From Sordaria brevicollis (lineage: Eukaryota; Ascomycota; Sordariomycetes; Sordariales; Sordariaceae), in NCBI GenBank assembly GCA_033439795.1, contig JAUTDP010000001.1:1612001-1676000 (forward strand): a stretch of 64,000 nt of DNA, given 5' to 3'. Positions 1-9,989 of the stretch are shown here, piece after piece. Below the pieces are notes generated by a model. That model saw nothing but the letters and a program-made list of their open reading frames with translations. It did not search any database and was not told where the DNA came from. The position numbers and the translations under genes are program-made. Positions within the stretch are counted from its first letter, which is position 1. Every line of letters begins with the position of its first letter.

Positions 1-1135
1 TACTTACTTTATACTTTCTTTATTCGAAGTATTATAATCGATATTTAATATTTAAAATAAACGAATAAAGAAATTAAAATTTAAATTGAGAAAATACTTT
101 GCGATTTGAAGATTAATACCCCTAATATTATATAAATTACTACGAAATTATTTATAACCGGAAATTATAAAATTATATTCGATAATATTATATACGAATA
201 GTATTAATAATATTAAATTTAAATTAAGAAGGTTTTTAGTGAAAAAGCGTTTATATTTTTAAATATTTTTATATTAATCGTTAAAGGGTTCTTTTAAACG
301 AATATCGCCGAATATATAAAGATAGAGGATATTATTTATAAAATATAATAGGCGAATTCGATTACTTTTATTATTAAAATACGCCCGTAGAAGAAGAGAA
401 TTAACGAAGATAAGGGATTTTTTATAATAGAAGTTACGATTATAAAAATAGTTAAAGTTCTCTATAAAAGATTTTTCTTCTAGGAGGGTAGTACGTATAT
501 TTACGAATTATTTATTTCTTCGGTTAATATTTAATAATATTTTATTTATTAGGGCGTAGGATATTTAAGGAAGTTTTATTATAACGTTAATATTTATAAA
601 CGTTATAATAAAAATAAATATAATAAAAATTATTTTAGAGAAGCGAATTGCCCGTTTAATGAGGATAAATTGCTAATTTTTTACACTCCGTATAGAAAAT
701 ACGGGTATTACGCTTTCGAAAAGAAGGTATATTTTATTTTTAAGAAAGTTATTATAAGGGCTATTATAAAGTACGCTGAGAAATTATATTTATTTATATA
801 TTAGAAGGACTTTAAAAGAAATATTATATTAGAACCGGTAGCGGTAAAAGATAATAGGGATATTAATTTCCCTAATACCCTTTTTACCGCCTATATTATT
901 ATTATTCGTAAAAGGGAATTTAAAAGTAGAAATAGAGGTTATATTTATAAGCGGATTAATGGGCCTTTTATTAGACCGAAATTAATAATTAAAAGTTTAA
1001 TAAACGCGTTTACGAATTTTTAGGGCTTAGGTATTCGGAACGGCGTTAATTTAATCGCTACCGCTAAATTGGCTATTTAGAAAGAAAAAACTCCTATTCT
1101 TATTTTGTCCGCGGGGTTAAAAAATATTCCCTTAT
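1..1135 (+). pseudogene. LINE ORF1 (gag-like) remnant
   Basis: C-terminal two thirds of the gag-like nucleic-acid-binding protein of a Tad1-type LINE. A degenerate CCHC zinc knuckle is read at about 571-655, where most Cys codons have become Tyr (TAT/TAC) as expected from TGT/TGC mutated on the other strand; one Cys-Pro survives near 650. Downstream the frame runs with few stops to about 1130, and those seen are TAA/TAG replacing likely Gln or Trp codons. In the family the protein coats the RNA in the retrotransposition particle. It is non-functional here. The N-terminus lies outside the window. Confidence 0.7.
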
Positions 1136-1136
1136 A

Positions 1137-1298
1137 AAATAATTAATAGTTTAATTAAAAATATTTTATTAAAATGTAGGGAAATTATACGAGAGAGGGA
1201 AATTATTATTCGAATAAGAAGAAATTTATAATATTATAACGATTTAAGAATTAGGTAGGAATTTAAACGAGGATATTTATTATTTATAGGGTAATAAG
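1137..1298 (+). pseudogene. LINE ORF2 N-terminal fragment (endonuclease start)
   Basis: Start of ORF2 just after ORF1, matching the same junction at about 18375 in the copy at 16633. Only the first ~55 codons precede the nested LINE insertion; the frame resumes at 2198-2279 with the stretch that aligns to 18545-18620. It is read by alignment with the better copies rather than from motifs of its own, because the catalytic GDFN-type motif lies beyond the break at 2280. Confidence 0.6.
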
Positions 1299-1312
1299 TA
1301 TATTGGGGTAAA
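1299..1312. repeat. Target-site duplication of nested LINE (left)
   Basis: Fourteen bases ending in TATTGGGGTAAA are repeated exactly at 2184-2197. The duplicated piece is ORF2 sequence of the host LINE, so the sequence between the two copies is an insertion. Confidence 0.85.
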
Positions 1313-2183
1313 CGGCCTTTATATAAGTATTGTAACCCGGGACGGACGTAAAGGTAAGAAGGGCCTCAATTAATTAGAGGGTATAGGCGAAATATAAGGG
1401 AGTGCGGATACGGCTTCGGAGAAGTTAACGCAAGGATAAAACGTAACGGAGGGAGGACTCACCCTTTCTCTAATATATAGAAGAATTTATTATTAATAAA
1501 GAGTTTAATAATACGTTCGAAATTAATTTTAATATCGGTATTAATTATATTAAATATAAGGGTCGGCGAAAAAGGGCGAAGGGGAAACGAATTTTCGCCC
1601 TTATTTTCGTCGGAAATTTTTATTATTTTATAAATCGCTTTAGTATATTTTTAACGAAAAATAGCTATTTCGAATCGATTATTATTATTAAAGGAAGGAA
1701 AAGTTTAAAAAAATTTAAAGGATAGGGGGTTTTTATATTTAAGGGAGGGAAATCTTTATGCTAATATAAATTATAATAGAAATATAATTATAATAAAGGA
1801 AAGAAAAGGATAAAAGGAATAAAAAAAGGTTTAATAATTAAAAAATTTAATAATAATTAAAAGGGTAAATGAATAAAGGAATAAAAAGCGGAAAGCGGTA
1901 ATAAATAGGAGATAGGATAGCGGATTAGGAAAATAAAACGGTTTAATATTTTAGCGCAACGGTAAATAGAAAGGATAAGACGGATATTAATTGTATTGGC
2001 GGTAGGTATATATTACGATTATAGAACGCCGAAGAAGCGGTGCGGATAGGTCCGCGCCGGGAAATATAGCCGGGGTTTTTATCCGGGGCGTTTAACGCCT
2101 ACGGTTTTATCCTACGGGGAATCGGAAATAGACCCTATACTATATTAGCGCTATAAATTTAGCTAGGGAATAAGAATCTTATT
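1313..2183 (+). mobile_element. 5'-truncated Tad1-like LINE (3' end only) nested in LINE
   Basis: An 871-bp insertion flanked by a perfect 14-bp target duplication. It contains the last part of the LINE third frame (ORF3, to about 1730), a purine-rich segment, then the GC-rich hairpin region (about 2037-2100) and the LINE 3' terminus GGGAATAAGAATCTTA. Severe 5' truncation with an intact 3' end is the expected outcome of target-primed reverse transcription. It is rather less RIP-mutated than neighbours: around 1320-1460 CpA and TpG are still present. Confidence 0.85.
2037..2100 (+). other. LINE 3' UTR hairpin block
   Basis: GC-rich block in the LINE 3' UTR. The GGCGCGGA-TAAG-TCCGCGCC hairpin (8-bp stem) is slightly decayed in this copy. 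Next come two CCGGGG boxes around TTTTTAT, then the palindrome GGCGTTTAACGCC. The same order is seen in every copy that reaches the 3' end (32815-32870, 61250-61310; on the minus strand 24912-24968, 41010-41080, 62855-62930). In the LINE group a 3' structure often guides the reverse transcriptase; that role is inferred here. Confidence 0.7.
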
Positions 2184-2989
2184 TATATTGGGGTAAATTA
2201 TTTAAAAAAGGGGAAGGCGGTTATTTACGTAAATAAGAAATAGAATTTTAGGGATTTAAATTTCTACGTTGGAAAAAATGGTATTTAATAGGGGTATACC
2301 ACCCTTTGGATACGGGTATACTAATACTTATAGGTATACTATAATTATAAAATTTGGCGTAAAACTTTAAAATAATTTATTACTTATATTGAAATTTCTA
2401 ACGTATTACCCGCATTCGCTAAATAATATAATTTTATATACAATTCTCTATAGAATTATATATATCTCACGAAATCACATACGTACGGGCTATTAATACC
2501 AAAAATAATATCGCCAATTTTAACCCTTTACCCCGGGAAAACTTCCAAATTATAATTATATTATATTATTATTATCGTAAATAATACTAGACTACGCTTA
2601 ATCTCCTTTAAACGCTCCTAACGCTCTTATAAATATTAAATTTCACTTTAATTATTATTAACCCCGAAAGGGGTATTATAAGGACGCCCGTAATATAGCT
2701 GTTTATTATTAACGAATAGTAGCCGCTATTAATATAAATTATAGAAACCTTCTATTCGAATCGTATTTATACCAAATATAATTATTTTTTATTATTTTTA
2801 TTAATTATAAATCTTAAATATATATAAATAATAAATTTATAAATAATAAATTTATAAACGAAGGTAAAGGGGGATATACACCGCTATAAATAACGCACTA
2901 TCCCTCGTTTCCTATTAACGTTTCGCTATTAAAATTTAAAATATAAAGGATTCGGGCGGGGTATATAATTAAAACGGGGGAACCTCCTT

Positions 2990-4275
2990 TTTTTATTAAT
3001 TTTTACTACCTAAAATAAGAAATCGTAATCTTTAATATAATATTTCGACATAATAATTCGATATAGTAATTAAAATCAATAATTAGAGTTAACTTTGGGT
3101 AAGTTTACTAATATAGCTACTTCGTATTATAATAGGCTAAATATTAAAAGGTTAAAAATCGCGTCGAACTTTCTTCTTTAGAGTTTATTTATATTATTCT
3201 TTTTATTATTTATTACGAACTCTCTTACGTATAAACGCTTACTTAATTAGCGAATTATATTATAATAAGAGATTTAATAATAAATTTAACGTAAGAACCG
3301 GTTCTAATCGTCGTTTTAATTTTATTTTTAAGGTTAATAATACTTTTAACTATTCTAACTATTCTAATTCTAATCGTAATTATTACTATTCTAAATCTAA
3401 ATCCGAATTTAAAAATAATAAATTTAACTACAATAATTAAAAAGGTAGTAATTAATATTCTAATTCTAATATTAAATCGGAAATATCGACGTAAATATCT
3501 AAATCGATTAATTCTACGTTAAATATAAATTTCAACGCCGTTTCGTCATCTATATCCAAATTAAACGCTAAAATTATCTCCAACTCTCGTTTTAGCAAAG
3601 CCTAAACTATATACCATTTAAATACCGCAATTTTACTTCTTATAATTTACTATATATTAACCCACTTCGTAAAGAACGGTATTAACGCTTACTCTTTAGG
3701 GGTAAGGGGGGTAAAACCCTAAAATTTATTTTAAAGGTTCTCCAACTACTCGTTAATAACGTCTTTACTTAAAGGATTAAAAGAGGGGATATAAGAGTAA
3801 ATAACTATTTAATTACGAAAAAGGAAACGAGAAAAAAATAGGTAAAATAGAGAAAAAGAACCAAAAGGAGAATTAAAAGGAGAAGTAAAATTAGGGGGGG
3901 AATAAGGAGAAGGAAAACTAAAAGGAAATAAGCCGGAAGAAAAAGAATTAAATAGAGAGGGGGAACGAGAAGGAAATATAATTATATAAATATAATTAAA
4001 TATTTTATTTTTATCCTCCTCTTCTTCTCTATTATCCTCCCCCTCTTCGTCTTCCTTTTCGTTATCTTTATTATCTTCACTATTTAATTAGTAATCCGAA
4101 ATCGAATCGTCGTATTACGTTAATTTACGCTTATTCTTCTTTGTAAAATTAAGAATAAATTTATCCGCTTTATCCATTTCGTTATAAAATTTACATCGTT
4201 ATATATTCGGCTATAATTTAGGGAGGTTATTATAATTACTCTATTTAATAAATTTAACCTACTTCTTATCCTTCT
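2990..4275 (-). pseudogene. MULE transposase C-terminal remnant
   Basis: Minus-strand coding-like sequence homologous to 22300-23590 of MULE-1, which encodes the region C-terminal to the MULE transposase core: an acidic Glu/Asp-rich stretch (here about 4010-4080) followed by a basic/serine-rich linker and a leucine-rich tail. The frame is broken by many stops that fit RIP of Gln/Trp codons. No catalytic motif is included in this piece. Confidence 0.5.
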
Positions 4276-4307
4276 TCTTACGAGGGCTGCCGCCCCCGTA
4301 CCCCCGC

Positions 4308-4330
4308 AAAATTTGCCTTCGGCAAATTTT
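4308..4330. other. Perfect hairpin, 10-bp stem
   Basis: AAAATTTGCC, loop TTC, GGCAAATTTT. A perfect inverted repeat just left of the inverted end of the unmutated island. It could be a terminator-like or fold-back structure belonging to the insertion; function unknown. Confidence 0.7.
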
Positions 4331-4410
4331 ATACAGGTGGGCAGAAATTTACTTGAAGCGGAGCTTAATATTTACTTCCTCCATTTTTTTTATTATATTT
4401 TTCATACTTC

Positions 4411-4526
4411 TCTTATATTATTATTATTATTATAACAATTATTATTATTATAATTATTATTTTTATTATTATTATAACTATTATTATTATAATTATTATT
4501 ATTATTATTATTACTATTATTATTAC

Positions 4527-4578
<52 letters not shown>

Positions 4579-4580
4579 AT
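4411..4580. repeat. ATT/TTA microsatellite
   Basis: About 165 bases of nearly pure trinucleotide repeat (TTA/ATT with occasional C or A interruptions). Reading it in frame gives the poly-Tyr and poly-Asn strings on the two strands; these are not proteins. Confidence 0.95.
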
Positions 4581-5178
4581 TTACTACCCCTCCGCGCCCC
4601 CCCTTTCCCCCCCCCCCACCCCCCCGGCGGCCAAATTTATTTCGATTTTTTTTAAGTGCCGGGTAGGCGAGAAAGTTTGGGGACTTAGCGAAATTTTTCG
4701 AAAATTTGCCAAATTCCATCCGTCGGTTTTTTTTTTTTCAAAGTCGTTTTTCTCGGCCGGCAAGCTAGCTACGGTCACGTGAGTGGTACCATTATACTCG
4801 TCTCGGCTTACTCATCATTTTAGTACCCACTTTGTCTTGATAGGACCCACTTTTGAATGCCAAGCCTTAAGCGAGGCGCTAAACGCTAAGCGAGCTTGGC
4901 GAACAGGGATGGGGAGTCCAATTCAGCCAATTCCAACTCGAGAATTTTTTTCCAACCAATTACAAGTCGCGAAATCGCGGGTAAACTTCGGGAAGATTTA
5001 CAGGGATTATTGCAGGGGGTCACGGTATTATAGAAGAAGCTACGCTCAACGCTCGTGTTTATTTAACACTTCTCATATTGAAGCTCCGCTTTAAATTACC
5101 TTTTTTACTATTTTTCTTTAATACCGATATAATCGCCTTCTTATTCTTAAATATCTTTAAGGTTTTAATTTTATTAGA

Positions 5179-5186
5179 TTTATTTA
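5179..5186. repeat. MULE-4 target-site duplication (left)
   Basis: TTTATTTA, repeated exactly at 5947-5954. An 8-bp duplication fits Mutator-like transposition. Confidence 0.85.
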
Positions 5187-5298
5187 GGGAGACACTCGGG
5201 GGGCAGTGTCGTTTCACTCCGCGGGCAGTATCACTGCCCGCGTAGTGTACCCTAATGTAAGAGCACTCTAGGGGCAGTGCCATACATATCCCTAACCC
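5187..5298 (+). repeat. MULE-4 left TIR with internal fold-back
   Basis: Begins GGGAGACACTCGG and contains CGCGGGCAGT-ATC-ACTGCCCGCG (about 5221-5243), a 10-bp-stem hairpin within the TIR. It ends near a CCCTAACCC motif. Confidence 0.9.
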
Positions 5299-5834
5299 TG
5301 ACCCGATTCGGTTAGTCACAGTTAATTTAGCCGGCGTAAAAACTATATAGTTAACTCGCGTTCTTAATAATTCATTCGCTCTAGAAACTAAAATTATTGT
5401 AAAATATAATATATAGTTTTATTAACGTATTTAAATACGTAAATTTAAATAATAATTATAACATAATATAATATTATAATACCCTCCACGAAAATATATT
5501 ATATTATTATAATAATAATATAAATATAATATAATTTTATATTATTTTCATTATTTAAATTAATAATAATTTCGAAATTTATTATATAAAGGTTATTAAT
5601 AGGGAATATTATTCGTAAATATTTAACCGCTATACTATTAGCGTCCTTACGGTACCCCTTAGGGGTTAGTAATAATATCTATAAAATTTAATATTTATAA
5701 GAACCTTTAGAGGATATTGAAAGGATTCGTATTATTCTAAATAATAATAAAATAATAAAGTTATTATACGGAAGTATTCCCGGGAAGAAAAGGGGGTGAT
5801 ATAATTAATATCTTATTTTGACTATGTAACTACA

Positions 5835-5946
5835 AGGTTAGGGATAAATATGGCACTGCCCCCAGAGTGCTCTCACATTAGGGTATACTACGCGGGCAGT
5901 ATCACTGCCCGCGGAGTGAAACAACACTGCCCCCCGAGTGCGTCCC
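5835..5946 (-). repeat. MULE-4 right TIR
   Basis: Inverted copy of 5187-5298, ending GAGTGCGTCCC. It keeps the same internal hairpin (GCGGGCAGT ... ACTGCCCGC) and the inverse of CCCTAAC at its inner end. Confidence 0.9.
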
Positions 5947-6561
5947 TTTATTTAATCAAATATACTTATTTAAAATAATTTTATTAAAATTCTTTATACG
6001 ATTACCTTTTTTTTTAATAATATAAAGATTTTTAATACGAAGGTAAAAATTATTAAAATCGAATAGGACTTTAAAGTATTAACGAGGATAAATATATAAA
6101 AACTTTATAACTTTCTTAGCAATTACCCGTTAAAATATAATATATCGATATAATAATCCAAATTATAAAGGTACGCTATATTCGTTATTATAAAGAAGAA
6201 AAGAAAAGGGGTCTAATCGCCGTTCTATTAAATAATAACGTTCTTACTAATAATATTTACGGTTAATAATTTCTAATACCGGATATATAATTTAAAATAA
6301 TAAATTTCCCAAATATACCCGGCCAATAAATTCGTATCGGTTACAAATTTAATTAGCAATTAGCGTATAAAAGAAATTCCGCCTCTACTCGTCGATTATT
6401 TTAATAATAATTTTAACCAATTTATATATATCGCTATTTCCATTAAAAAAATAACTCTTAATATTAAAATTACTCGATTCCGCTAAAAATATAACCCTAA
6501 CGCTAAAATTCCTATACTTCTTAATATAATAATATACCTATTAATTCTTACCTAGGGGTAT

Positions 6562-6722
6562 ATAGGGACCCTTTTTCCGTTACCCAGCGGTTATATCACG
6601 GTTACAACGCATTTCAACCGTAGTACAACCGTATATATATTTCAACCGCTATACGACGGTATTTTTTTTTCCAACCGTTGTAGATTATACTACGGTTGCA
6701 AATTATATATATTCCCTATATT
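6562..6722. mobile_element. Possible small inverted-end element with CAACCG repeats
   Basis: About 160 bp between TATAGGGACC and the inverse TTCCCTATA. Inside, CAACCG or its inverse CGGTTG occurs several times, and CAACCGTAGTA is mirrored by TACTACGGTTG. This could be a MITE or a solo end of a larger element. MULE-3 homology ends just before it. No target duplication is certain. Confidence 0.35.
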
Positions 6723-7540
6723 AAATAAGCTAGGAGGTACAAGGTCTTAGGGTAGAATTTATGGGAGTAATTGGAGTATATAATTTTTACGGTCGGGAAG
6801 TTACGAAATAAGTATAGAATTGGCGGTCCTTCCGTTTTTATTATAGAAGAGTTTTATTAAGACTACGACCGACTATGGTCTTAGTACGAATAGTCGCTCT
6901 AATTTGCGAAGTTAAAAAGGCACCCCATTATTACGGTCGCACTCTTTAATACTTTTATTAATTAAAGCTATTACAATAATTACTTTTACGTATATTACTA
7001 TACGGTATAGAAGTTTGCACCCCCGGCCTATTAATTAGCGATATCCCTATTAATTAATTTATAATATAAATAATTAAATTAAAAATAATAAAATATAATA
7101 ATAATATAATGTAATAATAATAATTTAATTAATAATATTATTAATTAGGTAATAAATATATTTATTTGGAGGGGGATAGTAATTATATCGAATAATTATA
7201 TCGAATAATAAAAGGAACGAGGTTAATTAAATATTTAATTTAAGGATAGTTAAATAAGGATAGCGATTAAAACCTTTTAGGAATTGCGACCTCAGTACTC
7301 TATTACGAGGAAGAGTACGAGGTGATTAAATATTTAATTTAGGGATGGTTGAATGAGGCCTTTTAAGAACTATAACTTTAGTATTTTATTACGAAACGCT
7401 AGCTTCGGGGTCCTTTTTAATAATATATACGTAGCGCTTGTAGAATTATAGTATTTAGTAAATAGAATTAGTAGGGGCTTTTAAAGATATTAATAGGGGG
7501 GTAGAATATATTTTTTATAAGTATCTTTTATAAATAACGT
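6723..7540. other. Unassigned RIPped sequence with a local ~100-bp duplication
   Basis: No recognised gene or element end. A segment around GATTAAATATTTAATTTAGGG occurs twice (about 7221-7270 and 7322-7365), each followed by a related TTTTAGGAA/TTTTAAGAA block, so there is a degenerate tandem duplication. 6723-7030 is less AT-rich than what follows and still shows some TpG. Confidence 0.4.
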
Positions 7541-7597
7541 CTATAGTATATTATATCTTATAGCTATTCTTCTATATTAAGTATACTATAAATTTAT

Positions 7598-7860
7598 AGG
7601 GCTCCTTATCTTTATAAGTATTAAATTGGGCAATGTATTCTAACTTCCCGCTATAGGCTTCTAAGCGGCGTTTTTAGTTATTTAGGGCTCCTTATCTTTA
7701 TAGGTATTAAATTGGGTAATATATTCTAGCTTCCTGGTGTAGGCTTCTAGGCGGCGTTCTTAATTATCTAGGGCTCTTCATTTTCACAGGTATTAAATTG
7801 GGTAATATATTCTAATTTCCCGGTATAGGCTTCCAAGCGGCGTTTTTAACTGTTTAGGCT
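7598..7860. repeat. Tandem repeat, 86-bp period, 3 units plus start of a fourth
   Basis: Units begin AGGGCTCC at 7598, 7684 and 7770, with a partial fourth (AGGCTCC) at 7856, exactly 86 bp apart. Units differ mainly by C/T and G/A changes. Because 86 is not divisible by three, a continuous protein repeat is unlikely. One minus frame of a unit reads like a short charged helix, which is not conclusive. Confidence 0.9.
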
Positions 7861-7869
7861 CCTCCGAAT

Positions 7870-8190
7870 TTAAAGGATGGTCGCCGTTCTTCTTCGACTA
7901 CTTATTACTATTAGCTTAGGGGTGCCGGAGTAGTAAAAAAAGAAATATTATTTTGAGGATAAAATTCGATATCCGTTAAATAAGGGTAATTATCCGTAGC
8001 GGAATAAATTGTTATTCTCCGAAATTAGTATTTTAAGTATTTAATAGGTAAGCGAAGAATTAACCATTATATATTCTTTTAACCTCTATTAACATAGTAA
8101 TTATAATAACGATAAGCTTTACTTTTTTAAATTTAGTAATAGCGTCCTTATATTATTTTTTCTCTTAAAATCTTTTAATATCGGTATATA
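7870..8190. other. RIPped sequence sharing a module with 11.2 kb
   Basis: Contains a stretch at about 8009-8055 (TTCTCCGAAATTAG and following) repeated in diverged form near 11215-11262. No frame can be assigned. Confidence 0.4.
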
Positions 8191-8299
8191 GAATTATTTA
8201 TAGGAATTATATAATTATTTATTTATATTCGAAATTATATCGGGAATAGAAGAAATTAATTATATTTTAAAATAGTTATTAATTTAAAATATTAATAAT

Positions 8300-9080
8300 T
8301 ATAAGGGTTAAGGGTATATAATTTACGGGTAGTATAATAATTGTATAGAATAAAAGTATAATTTTCCTTGGGGAAAACCCGGTAAGACTATTTATTAATT
8401 CGTAAAATACGGATTTGGGCCTTTCCGTAAGCCTCTTTCTCCTTAATTAAATTTAAATATTAGCGAATGGTATTAGATTAATTACTTTCGTTCTTTAAGT
8501 AAAGAACGAAGAATTAATATAGGGTAGATAGGTTAAAAATAGCGATTTGAATATAATAGAAGAGGGTTTCAATCTCTTTAACGTCGAAGCGGTTATAAAT
8601 CGTTTTTAATTTTTTATATATTTAGCGATTAGGGTCGAACTTTACTTAAGGTGGGGGGAATTTATTATTATTAATAATATTTTGGAGAGTAGTTAAATAA
8701 TTACGAGGGATAAAGATATAATCCTCCTTAAAAAAGATTCGGTAAAATTATTCGTTAGCTCGTAAAATACGAATATAGATAATATACCTTATATAAATTC
8801 CATTATTTTCAGGAAGGTTAAGGCTAATAATAGTAAATATAATATTCGATTTGCCGGAGGATTAATCGCCGATAAGAATAAGTTCCAGTAAATTAACGAT
8901 ATATTAGATAATTCTAATTTGGAATTCGTATCTTCGGGGGCTTAGCTAGGGCCGATTAACGAGCGGTCTATATTAACGAAATTGTAGGGGCGTAATAAGA
9001 TTTACGATTTTAATTTTGGTTTTAATAAAATTATAGGGGCGTAGGAAAGTCCTACTCCTTTACAATTTTAATTTTAGTCT
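8300..9080 (+). pseudogene. Unidentified RIP-degraded coding-like region
   Basis: One plus-strand frame runs about 260 codons from near 8315 with stops only of TAA/TAG type, in places where Gln is plausible. Two similar peptide blocks are visible: RLFINS*NTDLG at about 8375-8415 and KLFVSS*NTNID at about 8740-8780, suggesting an internal duplication in a real ancestral protein. Composition is mixed charged/hydrophobic with no motif I recognise. The minus strand also has long open stretches, so strand is not certain. It could be part of an unrecognised mobile element or a captured host gene. Confidence 0.35.
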
Positions 9081-9084
9081 TAAC

Positions 9085-9480
9085 TTCTATTAATATATAA
9101 TCGTCTTCGTCTTTATTATTAATTTCTATATTATTTATTATATTCGGGAGAAAGGAAAAAATCTATTAGAAATAATACTTTATCTTTAGGATTATATATA
9201 ATTAATAATATTAATCGTTAATCGTATTTAATAAATAAAAGGATATAATTAACGAAATTAATCGGGGCTTTAATATAATTAGCCTAATATTTATAATACT
9301 ATTAGGTCGTAACGTCGTTAGGTCTATCGTCGGATTTGAAAATATCGGCTATTTAATCCTATTAATAACAATAGAACGCTAATTAGGGTTTAAATTAGAA
9401 AGTAAATATAGGGTAATTAATTATAAAAACCTTCGCCCTTAAGTTAGGCGAATATAACTATAATAGCTTTTTTAGCCTAT
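9085..9480. other. Unassigned RIPped sequence
   Basis: AT-rich, TpA-rich sequence between the coding-like block and the 108-bp array. No repeat structure, element end or consistent frame was recognised. Confidence 0.4.
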
Positions 9481-9484
9481 TAAG

Positions 9485-9885
9485 AATAGTAAAATTATAT
9501 CCCGGCGTAGGCGGCGTAGGTAATTTACCGTACAATATTTAATTAAAAATAAACGGCGATAATTTTTATTAGTATTTAACCGCATAATAATTAATTAGAA
9601 GTAGCGCGGGCGTAGGTAATTCTATTAGTATTTAACTGCGTAATGGTTAATTAGAAGTAGACGGCGGTAGTTTTTGCTAGTATTTAATTGCGCGATAGTT
9701 AATTAGAAGTGGCGCGGGCGTAGGTAATTTTATTAGTATTTGATTACGCAATGGTTAATTGGAAATAGACGGTAGTAATTTTTGCTAGTATTTAACCGCG
9801 CGATAGTTAATTAGAAGTGGCGCGGGCGTAGGTAATTTTACTGGTGTTTAACCGTACAATGGTTAATTAAAAGTAGATAGCGTAT
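9485..9885. repeat. Tandem repeat, 108-bp period (36 codons), about 3.5 units
   Basis: The marker GAAGTRGCGCGGGCG recurs at 9598, 9706 and 9814, i.e. every 108 bp; each period is made of two related half-units of about 56 and 52 bp. 108 is divisible by three, and on the minus strand one frame reads a proline-rich 36-residue repeat (KLPTPAPLLINYRAVKY and so on) broken only by TAA/TAG in Gln-like positions. The plus strand also gives a repeat frame (WRGRR and so on), so the coding strand is open. A related single piece lies at about 11505-11620. Confidence 0.85.
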
Positions 9886-9989
9886 CGCTATTGATCTTAG
9901 GCTTCTTTAAGGCTATTTTTGAATTTGGTAAAGGTAATTAATACGAAAGTCTTTTCTAATAATTCGACCGGGGTAGGATTAGTAAACTT

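Larger units (their letters stand above)
1..2279 (+). mobile_element. Tad1-like LINE, 5' part cut by window edge, with nested LINE
   Basis: Non-LTR retrotransposon in plus orientation that enters from the left edge inside ORF1 and reaches the start of ORF2. It is interrupted at 1313-2183 by a 5'-truncated copy of the same family, then resumes and is broken at 2280 by a MULE end. It aligns throughout with the longer copies at 16633-21528 (plus) and 40911-47882 (minus). Base composition is RIP-like: almost no CpA/TpG, many TpA. No frame is open over its full length. Confidence 0.85.
4280..5100. mobile_element. Unmutated (non-RIP) island, possible MITE-like insertion
   Basis: Sequence with normal CpA/TpG content sitting inside RIPped MULE-3; MULE-3 homology stops just before and resumes just after it. 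Near its edges are imperfect inverted copies of TGAAGCGGAGCTT (4353-4371 and 5075-5094). It holds a long ATT microsatellite, a C-rich tract (4590-4627) and a hairpin at 4308-4330. No second copy exists in the window, which fits its escape from RIP. A 103-codon frame at 4783-5094 shows no recognisable domain and is not called a gene. Identity as a transposon is a guess from the inverted ends. Confidence 0.4.
5187..5946. mobile_element. MULE-4: 760-bp non-autonomous Mutator-like element
   Basis: Bounded by ~112-bp terminal inverted repeats (5187-5298 and 5835-5946) and an exact 8-bp target duplication. The TIRs match those of the 11.4-kb MULE-5 (48969-60386), and interior sequence at about 5590-5810 matches MULE-5's right subterminal region, including the CCCCTTAGGGG-type palindrome near 5655. 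It has no transposase and is best read as an internal deletion derivative mobilised in trans. TIRs are much less RIP-mutated than the AT-rich interior (5340-5600). It sits within MULE-3. Confidence 0.9.
2280..6555 (-). mobile_element. MULE-3: broken Mutator-like element, interrupted twice
   Basis: Starts abruptly inside LINE ORF2 with GGTATTTAATAGGGGTATACC-type terminal sequence, comparable in layout to the MULE-1 end. From about 2330 it aligns base for base with the left part of MULE-1 (21590-23640), including the CCCCGAAAGGGG palindrome near 2665. After the unmutated island (about 4280-5100) and the MULE-4 insertion (5187-5946) homology resumes, clearest at 6380-6550 against 24130-24320. 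The right terminus is missing, so no target duplication could be confirmed. Coding potential is on the minus strand, as in MULE-1. Heavily RIP-mutated. Confidence 0.7.

Noticed and set aside
4353..4719. Open frames with long Tyr or Asn runs on both strands
   Set aside because: They are readings of the ATT/TTA microsatellite and C-rich tract, not proteins.
4783..5094. 103-codon plus-strand frame in the unmutated island
   Set aside because: No recognisable domain or homologue in the window; it overlaps the inverted end of the candidate insertion and is of a length expected by chance in GC-normal DNA.
5059..5319. 86-codon minus frame
   Set aside because: Crosses from the unmutated island through MULE-3 into the MULE-4 TIR.
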